Shown in pieces: positions 25,432-34,975 of a stretch of DNA of 64,000 nt (within the stretch, counting starts at the first letter, position 1; each line of letters begins with the position of its first letter). Source of the stretch: Mycolicibacterium moriokaense (GTDB lineage: Bacteria; Actinomycetota; Actinomycetes; Mycobacteriales; Mycobacteriaceae); contig NZ_QQBJ01000007.1 of the NCBI RefSeq assembly GCF_003347205.1, forward strand, positions 186,001-250,000, given 5' to 3'. Position numbers and translations under genes: made by a program. The notes below the pieces were generated by a model. That model was given only the letters and a program-made list of their open reading frames with translations, was not told the DNA's origin and searched no databases.

Positions 25432-26885
25432 CCGTGGACGGACACGACGAAGGCCTGCATCCCGCGTGGTGGACGTTGTTCCTCGCCGTCGGTGTCGTCA
25501 TTGCCTTCTGGCTGACGTACTCGTTCTTCGTCGGCAGCTTCAAACAGCACGAGACGGTCACCGTGACCTCCGATCGGTCCGGCCTGGTGATGGAGACCAA
25601 CTCCAAGGTCAAATTGCGGGGCGTTCAGGTCGGGCGGGTCGCTTCGATCCAGGGCGGCAGCGAACCCGTCTCGCTGAAGCTGGAGATCGACAAGGACAAG
25701 GTCCGCTACATCCCGGCGAACGTCGAAGCTCAGATCAGGGCGACGACGGTGTTCGGCGCCAAGTTCGTCGACCTCGTCTACCCCAGCGACCCCAGCCCGC
25801 AACGGTTGGCGGCCGGTCAGGTGATCAAGTCGCGAAACGTCACCGTCGAGGCGAACACCGTGTTCCAGAACCTGGTCGACGTGCTGAGGCAGATCGACCC
25901 GGCCAAGCTCAACAGCACGTTGTCCGCGCTCGCCGACGGTGTCCGCGGTCAGGGCGAGCGGATCGGTCAGGCCACCACCGATGCCAACCAGGTGCTGCTC
26001 GAACTGAACCCGCGAAGCGAAACGATAACCGAGGATCTCCGCGCGCTCAAAGGGTTCAACGACACGTATAGCGTTGCGGCGCAGGATATCTTGTCGACAC
26101 TCGACGCGCTCAGCACAACCAGCAGCACCGTCACCGGCCACGCCGGCCAGCTGGATGCGTTGCTGCTGGCCACGATCGGCCTGTCCAACAGCGGCATCAG
26201 TCTGCTCGCGCCGAATCAGGCCAACCTCATCAAGGCGATCAACGTGCTCGAGCCGACGACGAACCTGTTGTACAAGTACAACCCCGAGTACACCTGTCTG
26301 CTCATGGGCGCGAAAACGCTGCTCGACACCGGGGGCTATGAGGCCCCGGGTGGCAATGGGCGAACGCTGGTGCTCGACGCTGCGCTGACGCTCGGCGACG
26401 ACCCGTACCACTACCCGGACAACCTGCCGGTCATCGGCGCCAAGGGCGGCCCCGGCGGCAAGCCGAGTTGCGGCTCGCTGCCCGACGTCGCGAAGAACTG
26501 GCCCGTGCGAAATCTGGTCACCAACACCGGGTTCGGCACCGGCATCGACTGGCGGCCCAACCCCGGCATCGGGTTCCCGGCTTGGGCCGACTACCTTCCG
26601 GTCACCCGCGCGGTGCCCGAACCGCCGAGCATTCGCAACCTCTTCGGCGGACCGGCGATAGGGCCGATTCCGTATCCGGGCGCGCCGCCCTACGGCGCCG
26701 ACCTGTATGCACCCGACGGCACCCCGCTGTGGCCCGGCCTGCCGCCCGCGCCGCCTCCGATGGCGCCGCGCGAGCCCGGTCCCACGCCCGGCTCCGAGCC
26801 GTTCATCGTCCAGGCGCCGGCGCAGATGCAGCCGACGCCGCTACCGCCGACTCCGCTGCCGGCGGAGGTGGTGCCGTCGCCATGA
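25428..26885 (+). CDS. mceA: Mce family protein A
   Basis: The 485-residue protein has one N-terminal membrane anchor (WWTLFLAVGVVIAFWLTYSF), then an MlaD/MCE domain (about residues 40-115, with RSGLVMETNSKVKLRGVQVG). A long helical region follows that in MCE systems builds the lipid-conducting tunnel, then a Pro-rich tail from about residue 390. It is the first of six Mce subunits, which form a hetero-hexameric tube across the periplasm. The start overlaps yrbEB by ATGA. The Pro-rich end (PPAPPPMAPREPGPTPG) is usual for mycobacterial Mce proteins. Confidence 0.93.
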   Translation: MTVDGHDEGLHPAWWTLFLAVGVVIAFWLTYSFFVGSFKQHETVTVTSDRSGLVMETNSKVKLRGVQVGRVASIQGGSEPVSLKLEIDKDKVRYIPANVEAQIRATTVFGAKFVDLVYPSDPSPQRLAAGQVIKSRNVTVEANTVFQNLVDVLRQIDPAKLNSTLSALADGVRGQGERIGQATTDANQVLLELNPRSETITEDLRALKGFNDTYSVAAQDILSTLDALSTTSSTVTGHAGQLDALLLATIGLSNSGISLLAPNQANLIKAINVLEPTTNLLYKYNPEYTCLLMGAKTLLDTGGYEAPGGNGRTLVLDAALTLGDDPYHYPDNLPVIGAKGGPGGKPSCGSLPDVAKNWPVRNLVTNTGFGTGIDWRPNPGIGFPAWADYLPVTRAVPEPPSIRNLFGGPAIGPIPYPGAPPYGADLYAPDGTPLWPGLPPAPPPMAPREPGPTPGSEPFIVQAPAQMQPTPLPPTPLPAEVVPSP

Positions 26886-26932
26886 CCGCCACCGAAGAGC
26901 CCGTGAGAGGGAACCCGCCATGCCGGGGATGA
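26882..26932 (+). CDS. Possible 16-codon coupling ORF between mceA and mceB
   Basis: ATG at 26882 overlaps the mceA stop as ATGA and opens a short frame, MTATEEPVRGNPPCRG, whose TGA at 26930-26932 overlaps a second in-frame mceB ATG (26929) again as ATGA. It could keep ribosomes moving between the two genes. No family resemblance; may be chance. Confidence 0.25.
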   Translation: MTATEEPVRGNPPCRG

Positions 26933-27960
26933 GAGCCGCGGTTCGACACGACGCATGGCGTCTTGCCGTGTTCCTCGCCGTCTGCCTGCTCGGCGTGTTC
27001 GGGTTGTTCGCGGTCTTCGGGCAGATGCGCTTCGGCGAGAAGACCCACAGCTACCACGCCGTGTTCACCAACGTGACCGGGCTGGAGAACGGCGACTTCG
27101 TCCGCATCGCCGGTGTCGAGGTCGGCAAGGTCAGCGACGTCGCGATTCAACCCGATGCCACAGCGGTGGTCGAGTTCACCGCGGACGAGTCGGTGGTGCT
27201 GACCGAGGGCAGCAGGGCCGTCATCCGCTACGACGACCTCATCGGCGGCCGCTATCTGGCGCTGGAGGAGGGCGCGGGCGGAGTGGCGAAGCTCAAGCCC
27301 GGCGACACGATTCCTCTGGCCCGCACGTCGCCCGCGCTCGACCTCGATGCGCTGATCGGTGGATTCCGGCCGCTGTTTCGCGCGCTGGATCCCGATCAGG
27401 TGAACGCCTTGTCGGGCCAGCTGATCGCGGCATTGCAGGGCCAGGGAGCGACGATCAACTCGTTCTTGACCCAGACCTCGGCGCTGACGAACACGCTGGC
27501 CGACCGGGACCAGCTGATCGGGGAGGTCATCACCAACCTCAATGCCGTGCTGGGATCGCTTGGTGGGCAAAGCGACCAGTTCGGCAAGGCCGTCGACGCT
27601 CTCGCGGAACTGACGCAGACGCTCGCGGCGCGCAAGGGCGACATCAGCAACGGGCTCGCCTACACCAACGCCGCCGCGGCAAGCATCGCCGACCTCTTGG
27701 CGCAGGCTCGCCCGCCGCTGCAGAAGACGGTTCAAGAAACCGACCGTGCCGCGGGAATCGTGGTGGCCGACCACGACTACTTCGACAACCTGCTGAACAC
27801 GCTGCCCGACGCGTACCAGGCGCTTGCCCGACAGGGTATCTACGGCGACTTCTTCAGCTTCTACCTCTGTGACATCGTGCTGAAGCTCAACGGTAAGGGC
27901 GGTCAGCCGGTGTACGTCAAGGTCGCCGGCCAGTCCACCGGGAGGTGTGCGCCGAAGTGA
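26920..27960 (+). CDS. mceB: Mce family protein B
   Basis: The 346-residue subunit has a membrane anchor (RLAVFLAVCLLGVFGLFAVF) and an MlaD domain with FTNVTGLENGDFVRIAGVEV, then the helical tunnel region with NALSGQLIAALQGQGATINS. It lacks the long Pro-rich tail, as is usual for MceB. GAGAGGG lies 9 nt before the ATG at 26920, favouring it; the open frame runs further upstream only as a shadow of mceA. Its stop overlaps the mceC GTG (GTGA). Confidence 0.93.
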   Translation: MPGMRAAVRHDAWRLAVFLAVCLLGVFGLFAVFGQMRFGEKTHSYHAVFTNVTGLENGDFVRIAGVEVGKVSDVAIQPDATAVVEFTADESVVLTEGSRAVIRYDDLIGGRYLALEEGAGGVAKLKPGDTIPLARTSPALDLDALIGGFRPLFRALDPDQVNALSGQLIAALQGQGATINSFLTQTSALTNTLADRDQLIGEVITNLNAVLGSLGGQSDQFGKAVDALAELTQTLAARKGDISNGLAYTNAAAASIADLLAQARPPLQKTVQETDRAAGIVVADHDYFDNLLNTLPDAYQALARQGIYGDFFSFYLCDIVLKLNGKGGQPVYVKVAGQSTGRCAPK

Positions 27961-29309
27961 AGCCCTTCTCTGAACGGAATCAGTTCGTCATCGGCGCAGT
28001 CGGGCTGGCGGTGACGATCGGCATCGTGCTGGGGTCCCTGAACTACGACAGGTTGCCGTTTCTCCAGGGTAACGAGTACTCGGCCTACTTCGCCGACGCG
28101 GGCGGCCTGACAACGGGTGAAGGCGTTCAGGTTTCGGGTTTCAAGGTGGGTGACGTCAAATCCATCGAGCTGGACGGGCCGCGGGCGCTGGTCACGTTCA
28201 CCGTCGACAGGAAGATCCCGCTCGGCGACCGATCCGAGGCGGCGATCAAGACCAGGGGCCTGTTGGGCACGAAGGTGCTCGAGGTCACCCCTCGGGGCGG
28301 CGGCCACCTGGAGGGCCCGATTCCGGTGGAGCGCACCAGGTCCCCCTACGAACTGCCGGATGCGCTGGGCGAGTTGGCGACGACGATCAGCGGCCTGAAC
28401 ACCAATCAGCTGTCGGAATCGCTGCGGGTGTTGGCGGCGACGTTCTCCGACACCCCGCCCGCGCTGCGGATCGCCGTGGAGGGAGTCGCGCGGTTCTCCG
28501 AGACGCTGGACGAACGCGATGAGGCACTGCGGGGTCTGCTTGCCAACGCGAACAAGGCCACCACGGTGTTGGCCGAGCGCAGCAACCAGGTCGTCAGCCT
28601 GATCACAAACTCCAATGCGCTGCTCATCGAACTCGAAAGCCAAAGTGCCGCACTGGATCAGATCTCCGGCAACATCTCGGCGCTCAGCACTCAACTGGAC
28701 GGTTTCATCGCCGAGAACCGGGACACCATGAAACCCGCTCTCGACAAGCTCAACGGCGTGCTGACGATCGTCGACAACCGCAAGGAACGCGTGCAGAGGT
28801 CGATCAAACTGCTCGGCCAGTACTCGATGTCGCTGGGTGAATCCGTGGCGTCCGGGCCGTTCTTCAAGACCTATGTCGCCAACCTGCTGCCGGGCCAATT
28901 CCTGCAGCCGTTCATCGACGCTGCGTTCTCCGACCTCGGTCTCGATCCCAATGTGCTGCTGCCCTCGCAGCGCACCGATCCGCAGGTCGGCCAGCCGGGC
29001 ACCCCGGCGCTGCCCGTGCCCTACCCGCGGACCGGCCAGGGCGGCGAACCTCGGCTGAACATCCCCGACGCCATCACGGGCAATCCGCAGGACGCACCGT
29101 GCGGCCTTGCCGGGCTGCCGCTGCCCGGCCCCGGCTGCTATCCGTATCGCGAGCCGCCGCCCGCGCCGCCACCCGGCGGCCCGCCGCCGGGACCGCCCGC
29201 CGAGGCGCCGCCAGGTCTGGAGTCGACCCCGGAGCCCACTCCGTCGCCGGTCTTGGTGCCCGCCCCCGGCGAGGTGTCCCACCTCTCGCCCGACGGGACC
29301 GGACAATGA
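27957..29309 (+). CDS. mceC: Mce family protein C
   Basis: The 450-residue subunit starts MKPFSERNQFVIGAVGLAVT with an N-terminal membrane helix, then an MlaD domain (FADAGGLTTGEGVQVSGFKV) and a helical tunnel domain with SESLRVLAATFSDTPPALR. A Pro-rich tail covers the last 60 or so residues. GGAGG at 27941-27945 lies 11 nt before GTG 27957. The start overlaps mceB and the stop overlaps mceD, four bases each. Confidence 0.93.
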   Translation: MKPFSERNQFVIGAVGLAVTIGIVLGSLNYDRLPFLQGNEYSAYFADAGGLTTGEGVQVSGFKVGDVKSIELDGPRALVTFTVDRKIPLGDRSEAAIKTRGLLGTKVLEVTPRGGGHLEGPIPVERTRSPYELPDALGELATTISGLNTNQLSESLRVLAATFSDTPPALRIAVEGVARFSETLDERDEALRGLLANANKATTVLAERSNQVVSLITNSNALLIELESQSAALDQISGNISALSTQLDGFIAENRDTMKPALDKLNGVLTIVDNRKERVQRSIKLLGQYSMSLGESVASGPFFKTYVANLLPGQFLQPFIDAAFSDLGLDPNVLLPSQRTDPQVGQPGTPALPVPYPRTGQGGEPRLNIPDAITGNPQDAPCGLAGLPLPGPGCYPYREPPPAPPPGGPPPGPPAEAPPGLESTPEPTPSPVLVPAPGEVSHLSPDGTGQ

Positions 29310-30673
29310 CCCGCACCGCCAGGATCTTCCTGGCCACCGCACTGGCTGTGATACTCGCAGGCGGCGTGGTGGTGTTGTGGCGCACCGCCGACAGCATCAG
29401 TCGCACCCACGTCGTCGCGTACTTCGAGAACGCCAACGGAATCTATGCCGGCGACGATGTGCGCATCGTCGGTGTGCCGGTCGGCAGGATCGAGTCCATC
29501 GAGGCGCAACCCGAACAGGTCAAGATCTCGTTCTGGTACAACAGCAAGTACAAGGTGCCGAAGGACGCCAAGGCCGCGATCCTGTCGCCCACGCTGGTCA
29601 CCGCGCGATCCATTCAGCTGACGCCCGCATACACCAGCGGTCCGGTGATGGACGACAACGCGATCATCCCGCGCGAACGCACCGCGGTCCCCGTGGAGTG
29701 GGACGAGGTCCGCAGACAGCTGGAGAAGCTCACCGAGACGCTGCAGCCGACCGAGCCGGGAGGGGTGAGTCCGCTGGGCTCGGTCATCAACACCGCCGCC
29801 GACAACCTTCGGGGCGAAGGCGCCAACATCCGCGATACCGTCATCAAGCTGTCGCAGGCCGTTTCGGCCCTCGGCGATCACAGCACCGACATCTTCTCCA
29901 CCGTCAAGAACCTGGCGATCCTGGTGTCGGCGTTGCAGGACAGCACCGACACCATGCGTCAGCTCAATCAGAACCTGGCGACCGTAACCGGTCTGCTGGC
30001 AAACGATCCCGACGAAGTCGCCAACGCGGTGCGCGACCTCAACAACGTCGTCGGCGAGGTCAAGACGTTCGTGGCCGACAACCGCGAGGCGCTGGGCACC
30101 ACGTCGGACAAGTTGGCGGGGGTGACCCAGGCGCTGACCGACAGCCTCGGCGACATCAAGCAGGTCCTGCACGTCACGCCGAACACGCTGCAGAACTACG
30201 TGAACATCTGGCAACCGGCACAGGGCGCGATCAGCAGCGTGCCGATGCTCAACAACTTCGCCAACCCGATTTCGTTCCTGTGCGGCGCGATTCAGGCGGC
30301 GTCGCGACTGGGCGCCGAGCAGTCGGCGAAGCTCTGCGTGCAGTACCTGGCGCCGATCATCAAGAACCGCCAGTACAACTTCCTGCCGTTGGCGCAGAAC
30401 GTCTTCGTGGGTGCCACCACACGGCCCAACGAGCTCACTTACAGCGAGGACTGGCTGCGGCCGGATTACATTCCGCCGCAGGCGTCGCCGCCGGGTGACA
30501 CCAGCCCACCGCCGGCAGAGAGCGGTCCGGCACCGGACCTCGGCGGTCCACCGCTGGCCGCCGAAGCAGGGGGCGCTGAGGGAGCTCCGATCACGCCGAA
30601 CCCGGCCGACGGCCTGACCGGCTTGATGTTGCCGCCTGAGCCCACACCCGAACAAGGGAACGGGGGACCGTGA
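29306..30673 (+). CDS. mceD: Mce family protein D
   Basis: The 455-residue subunit has an anchor helix (RIFLATALAVILAGGVVVLW) and an MlaD domain with FENANGIYAGDDVRIVGVPV. The extension FWYNSKYKVPKDAKAAILSP is typical of MceD. A tunnel helix region and a Pro-rich C-terminus follow. The ATG at 29306 overlaps the mceC stop; the longer frame from 29099 is a shadow. Its TGA overlaps mceE. Confidence 0.93.
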   Translation: MTRTARIFLATALAVILAGGVVVLWRTADSISRTHVVAYFENANGIYAGDDVRIVGVPVGRIESIEAQPEQVKISFWYNSKYKVPKDAKAAILSPTLVTARSIQLTPAYTSGPVMDDNAIIPRERTAVPVEWDEVRRQLEKLTETLQPTEPGGVSPLGSVINTAADNLRGEGANIRDTVIKLSQAVSALGDHSTDIFSTVKNLAILVSALQDSTDTMRQLNQNLATVTGLLANDPDEVANAVRDLNNVVGEVKTFVADNREALGTTSDKLAGVTQALTDSLGDIKQVLHVTPNTLQNYVNIWQPAQGAISSVPMLNNFANPISFLCGAIQAASRLGAEQSAKLCVQYLAPIIKNRQYNFLPLAQNVFVGATTRPNELTYSEDWLRPDYIPPQASPPGDTSPPPAESGPAPDLGGPPLAAEAGGAEGAPITPNPADGLTGLMLPPEPTPEQGNGGP

Positions 30674-31824
30674 TGCGACACAGGGTCTTTCACGCAACAG
30701 CGGTCGCGGTCGTGTCGGCCGGGCTGCTGGCCGGCTGCGCCGACTGGCGCGGACTCAACTCGGTGCCGCTCCCCGGCGTCGAAGGCGGCGGGCCGGGGGC
30801 GTTCATGATTCAGGCGCAGATGCCCGACGTGGACAACATCGAGCAGAATTCCCGCGTCAGAGTCGGCGATGTGAACGTCGGCCACATCAGGAAGATCGAG
30901 CGCCAGGGCTGGCATGCGCTGGTGACGATGGAGCTCGACGGGGACGTCGATCTGCCGGCGAACGCGACGGCCAAGCTCGGCCAGACCAGCCTGCTGGGTT
31001 CGCTGCACATCGAGCTGGCGCCGCCGACCGACGTACCGCCGCAAGGCAAGCTGCACGAAGGATCGCTGATCCCGTTGTCGTCGTCGAGTGCGTATCCGAG
31101 CACCGAGCAGGCGCTGGCCGCGGTTGCGCTGTTGCTCAACGGCGGCGGTATCGGTCAGATCCAGGACATCACCGAGGCGTTGAGCACCGCGTTCGCTGGT
31201 CGCGAGAACGACCTGCGCAGCCTGATCGAGCAGCTCGACATCGCGATCGGCCACCTCGACGACCAGAAGCACGACATCATCGCCGCTTCGGAGAGCCTGA
31301 ACAACTTGGTCGGGCAGTTCGCCGACCAGAAACCAGTGGTGGACAAGGCGTTACAAACGATCCCCGATGCGCTGGCCGTGCTGCGGGACCAGCGCAACAA
31401 CCTGGCCGAGGCGCTCACGCAGCTGGGCAGGTTCAGTGCGCTGGCCGCCGACTCGGTCAACCAGACCAAGGAGGCGCTGGTCGCCGAACTCAAGAATCTC
31501 GGCGCGGTGCTCGAGCAACTGGCCAACGCCGGTCCTGCGCTGACCCGGGCGCTCAGCTTCCTGCCCACCTTTCCCTTCCCCAAGGAGACGCTCACCAACT
31601 GGATGCGGGGCGACTACGCCAACTTGACGTTGATCGTCGACCTGACCCTGAGCCGCATCGACTCCGGGTTCTTCACCGGAACGCGATGGGAGTGCGACCT
31701 GACATGGCTGGAGCTGCAATGGGGTCGCACCATCGGGCAGTTCCCCAGCCCATGCAACGCGGGCGGCCCGGGCACCGCGGGTAACCCGTTGACCGCTCCG
31801 TACCGGTTGGACCAGGGGCCCTAG
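30673..31824 (+). CDS. mceE: Mce family lipoprotein E
   Basis: The 383-residue subunit begins with a lipoprotein signal whose lipobox is LLAGC (cysteine about residue 22), as in LprK/LprN-type MceE proteins, so it should be lipid-anchored on the outer face of the membrane. An MlaD domain follows (QMPDVDNIEQNSRVRVGDVN), then the tunnel helices with LTQLGRFSALAADSVNQTKE. The ATG at 30673 overlaps the mceD stop; a GTG three bases earlier is an alternative. Confidence 0.93.
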   Translation: MRHRVFHATAVAVVSAGLLAGCADWRGLNSVPLPGVEGGGPGAFMIQAQMPDVDNIEQNSRVRVGDVNVGHIRKIERQGWHALVTMELDGDVDLPANATAKLGQTSLLGSLHIELAPPTDVPPQGKLHEGSLIPLSSSSAYPSTEQALAAVALLLNGGGIGQIQDITEALSTAFAGRENDLRSLIEQLDIAIGHLDDQKHDIIAASESLNNLVGQFADQKPVVDKALQTIPDALAVLRDQRNNLAEALTQLGRFSALAADSVNQTKEALVAELKNLGAVLEQLANAGPALTRALSFLPTFPFPKETLTNWMRGDYANLTLIVDLTLSRIDSGFFTGTRWECDLTWLELQWGRTIGQFPSPCNAGGPGTAGNPLTAPYRLDQGP

Positions 31825-31825
31825 C

Positions 31826-33316
31826 ATGCGTTTGACCCGTCAAATCCTGATTCAGATGGCGATTTTCGCCGTCATAGCGACTACGGCGCTCGTGATCATG
31901 GTGTTCGCCTACATGCGGTTGCCCGCCTTCTTCGGCGTCGGCCAGTACCGCGTGACCGTGCAGTTGCCCGAGACGGGCGGGCTGTACCCGAGGAGCAATG
32001 TCACGTACCGAGGCGTCCAGGTCGGCGAGGTGAAGAGCGTCGATCTGACGGACTCCGGTGTGGCGGCGGTGCTGTCGCTGAACTCCGACGTCAGGATTCC
32101 CGCCGACCTCGACGCCGAGGTGCACAGTGTCTCCTCGGTCGGCGAGCAATACGTGCAGCTGCTCCCTCGCACCGGTGACGGCCCGGCGTTGAAGGACGGC
32201 GACGTCATCCCGCTGGACCGGACCACGGTTCCGACCGACATCAACACTGTCTTGAACCTGACAAATCGTGGCCTGGAGGCGATTCCGCAAGACAACCTGA
32301 GGACCGTCGTCGACGAGGCCTACACCGCCGTCGGCGGGTTGGGACCCGAACTTCGCCGGCTGGTCACCGGCAGCACCACGCTGGCGATCGACGCCCGCGC
32401 GAACCTCGACCCGCTGACCGCCCTTGTCGACCAGTCAAAGCCGGTGCTGGACAGCCAGATCGACACCGCGGACTCGATCCAGGCGTGGGCGGCGAACCTG
32501 GCGAGTATCACCGGTCAGCTGCAGAGCCAGAATCCGGCGGTCGCGGGGATCTTGGAGAAGGGGCCGGGGGCCGCCGACGAGGTGCGGGCGCTTCTGGACC
32601 GACTGCGGCCCACGTTGCCGATCGTGCTGGCCAACCTGGTCAGCGTCGGCGAAGTGGCCGTCGCATACCAGCCGAGCCTCGAGCAGCTACTCGTACTGCT
32701 GCCGCAGGGCACCGCGGTCACCCAGGCGATCGGTGTGCACAAGCGGAACACGAAGCAGGACTACAAGGGCGATGCGCTGGTCTTCAACATGAACCTGCTG
32801 ATCCCGGCGCTGCCCGCGCCGATACCCCTGCCGCCGCAGCAGTTGCCGCCGCCGTGCACCACCGGCTTCCTACCGGCTCAGCAGCAGCGGGTGCCCACCT
32901 TCGAGGACTACCCCGACAGGCCGCCGGGCGACGTGTACTGCCGGGTGCCGCAGGACGCGCCGTTCAACGTCCGGGGCGCCCGCAACCTGCCCTGCGTCAC
33001 CGTCCCGGGCAAACGCGCGCCGACCTGGCAGGAGTGCGAAAGCGACGAGAACTACGTGCCGCTCAACGACGGCTACAACTGGAAGGGCGACCCGAACGCG
33101 ACCTTGTCCGGGCAGTCGGTCCCGGACCTGCCGCCTGCGGTCCCGCCTGCGGAATCGGTTCCCACTCCCGCTCCGATCGCGGCCGCCGAATACGATCCGG
33201 CGTCCGGCACCTACGTGGGACCGGACGGCCATGTGTACCAACAGGCCGACCTGGCCCACGGCGCCAACGAGAACCAAACGTGGCAGTCGATGCTGCTGCC
33301 CCCGACAGGCAACTGA
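31826..33316 (+). CDS. mceF: Mce family protein F
   Basis: The 496-residue last subunit has an anchor helix (MAIFAVIATTALVIMVFAYM), an MlaD domain with LPETGGLYPRSNVTYRGVQV, the tunnel region, and a characteristic tail with YDPASGTYVGPDGHVYQQAD close to the end, seen in many MceA/MceF proteins. It starts one base after the mceE stop. Downstream, a TetR gene on the opposite strand separates it from the two Mas genes. Confidence 0.93.
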   Translation: MRLTRQILIQMAIFAVIATTALVIMVFAYMRLPAFFGVGQYRVTVQLPETGGLYPRSNVTYRGVQVGEVKSVDLTDSGVAAVLSLNSDVRIPADLDAEVHSVSSVGEQYVQLLPRTGDGPALKDGDVIPLDRTTVPTDINTVLNLTNRGLEAIPQDNLRTVVDEAYTAVGGLGPELRRLVTGSTTLAIDARANLDPLTALVDQSKPVLDSQIDTADSIQAWAANLASITGQLQSQNPAVAGILEKGPGAADEVRALLDRLRPTLPIVLANLVSVGEVAVAYQPSLEQLLVLLPQGTAVTQAIGVHKRNTKQDYKGDALVFNMNLLIPALPAPIPLPPQQLPPPCTTGFLPAQQQRVPTFEDYPDRPPGDVYCRVPQDAPFNVRGARNLPCVTVPGKRAPTWQECESDENYVPLNDGYNWKGDPNATLSGQSVPDLPPAVPPAESVPTPAPIAAAEYDPASGTYVGPDGHVYQQADLAHGANENQTWQSMLLPPTGN

Positions 33317-33526
33317 GCGACGAGACGCCGGAGGCCGCGGGCGCGCGCGAGACCGGTTGCTTCGCAGCGATATCGGCGCTGTTGTGGTTTCGGCGTGCGG
33401 ATGGCCAGACTGTAGGCCCGCGGCGGTGCCGTCGGAGCAACCTGGCGACAAATGCGCTAAGAAGCTATTAGCTGCAGATTCGATTGAATGTAATTCTCTG
33501 AGCAAATTCTGATTAGGCAACGAGCC

Positions 33527-34105
33527 TCAGCCTCGCAGCCGCGCGATCCAGTCGATCGTGGCGGTCGCGATCGGTTCGACATCGGCGGCGTCGTCGCACA
33601 TCGCGGCCATCAGGGACGCCTCCGACATGGTTGCGATGAGCACACGGGAGAGCAGCTGGCCCCGCTTGGACGAATCCACGTCGAGCACCCCCATCCAGCG
33701 ATGGAAGAAGGCCAGCGTGTGTTGCCGGCGGAGTTCTTCGAAGTCGGCGGGTACGTCACCGGAGGCCATCGTCATCGCCGCCCGCCGGTTGTCCCAAATC
33801 GCAGTCAGATACGCCCGCACGTGCACGGCGAACGCGTGCTGACTGTCGAGGTCGCCGGCCTTGGGGGTGGCTTCGGCGACGCGGTGCTCGACCTCCGTCG
33901 ACAGCCGGTCGTAGATCGCGAGAAACAGTTCCTTCTTACCCCCGAAGTGGTGGTAGATGCTGCCGATGCTGGCACCCGAGCAGTCGACGATGTCGGCCAT
34001 CGTCGCCGCGGAGAATCCCTGGGCGCAGAACACCTGCGTCGCCGCGTCGAGGATTCGCTGCTGGGTGGCGTCGGTTCTCGCCCAACGCCGCGTCGGCGTC
34101 GTCAT
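33527..34105 (-). CDS. TetR-family regulator inside the mce locus
   Basis: The 192-residue protein has the TetR helix-turn-helix FSAATMADIVDCSGASIGSI followed by YHHFGGKKELFLAIYDR and a helical effector domain. It lies on the reverse strand between mceF and the Mas genes, divergent from the latter. A plausible role is control of the mas pair, the mce operon or both; the sequence does not decide. The ATG at 34103-34105 was taken; a GTG two codons upstream is possible. Confidence 0.82.
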   Translation of the reverse strand: MTTPTRRWARTDATQQRILDAATQVFCAQGFSAATMADIVDCSGASIGSIYHHFGGKKELFLAIYDRLSTEVEHRVAEATPKAGDLDSQHAFAVHVRAYLTAIWDNRRAAMTMASGDVPADFEELRRQHTLAFFHRWMGVLDVDSSKRGQLLSRVLIATMSEASLMAAMCDDAADVEPIATATIDWIARLRG

Positions 34106-34137
34106 GCGCACAAGCTAGCGCAGCCCACGCGTCTTTT

Positions 34138-34178
34138 TGGAAAGTTGTTCTAGAAGAATGCCGCGACTTTCCATTTTT
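34138..34178. promoter_or_regulatory. Inverted repeat between mce TetR and mas genes
   Basis: GGAAAGT and ACTTTCC form perfect 7-bp arms separated by about 20 bases that contain a central TTCTAGAA palindrome. Placement between divergent TetR and mas genes makes it a candidate operator. Confidence 0.4.
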
Positions 34179-34291
34179 CACGTCCGTCCGAGTGGCCGCC
34201 GGTAACCTCCCAGATTCCGACACGTACGTTGGACCGGACAGCACGCGTAGCCGCTGGCCGTGACGGCGCGGCGCACCACCGAGGAGCAAAC

Positions 34292-34975
34292 ATGGCAGAC
34301 GATGCTGCTGCACCCGATGGCGAATCCGAGGAGGCGCCGGACGTCGGCGACGAGGAGAGCACCGGCGACGAGGAGAGCACCGGCGACGAGGGCACACCCG
34401 CCGAGGTTGCCGGCGACGACGCCGGAGACGACGAGAACGCCGACGCCGAGGACGATGAAACCGACGTCGAGCAGACGCCAGCCAAGGCTCGGATGTCGCA
34501 TGTCCGGCTCGCGACCACCCTCGGTCTGGTGGCCGTCGTCGCGCTGGCGGGGCTGTGCGGGTGGCTGGGCTTCCGCACCTTCCAGTCGCACCAGGCGGCC
34601 CAGCAGCGCAGCCTGTTCCTGCAGGTGGGTCGCCAGGCGGCGCTGAACCTGACGACCATCGACTACGAACACGCCGACGAGGACGTACAGCGCGTCTTGG
34701 ACTCCTCGACGGGCACCTTCTACGACGACTTCCAGGCACGCGCGCAGCCCTTCAAAGAGGTTGTCAAGCAAGCGAAGTCGAAATCCGTCGGCACCATCGC
34801 CGAAGCCGGCGTCGAATCGATCACCGGGGACGGCGCGCAGGTGCTGGTCGCGGTAACCGTCAAATCGTCCAATGCCGGTGCGGCCGAACAGGAGCCACGT
34901 GCCTGGCGGATGCGTATCACTGTGCAGAAGGTCGGCGACGAAGCGAAGGTGTCCAACGTGGAGTTCGTATCATGA
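34292..34975 (+). CDS. Mce-associated membrane protein (Mas) 1
   Basis: The 227-residue protein has an acidic, Glu/Asp-rich N-terminal tail (about 70 residues), one membrane helix (RLATTLGLVAVVALAGLCGW), and a C-terminal Mas domain with LFLQVGRQAALNLTTIDYEH and DDFQARAQPFKEVV. Such proteins accompany mce operons and may stabilise the transporter. GAGGAGC lies 6 nt before the ATG. The tail contains an 18-bp tandem DNA repeat (34346-34381) that encodes GDEEST twice. It overlaps the next gene by ATGA. Confidence 0.88.
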   Translation: MADDAAAPDGESEEAPDVGDEESTGDEESTGDEGTPAEVAGDDAGDDENADAEDDETDVEQTPAKARMSHVRLATTLGLVAVVALAGLCGWLGFRTFQSHQAAQQRSLFLQVGRQAALNLTTIDYEHADEDVQRVLDSSTGTFYDDFQARAQPFKEVVKQAKSKSVGTIAEAGVESITGDGAQVLVAVTVKSSNAGAAEQEPRAWRMRITVQKVGDEAKVSNVEFVS

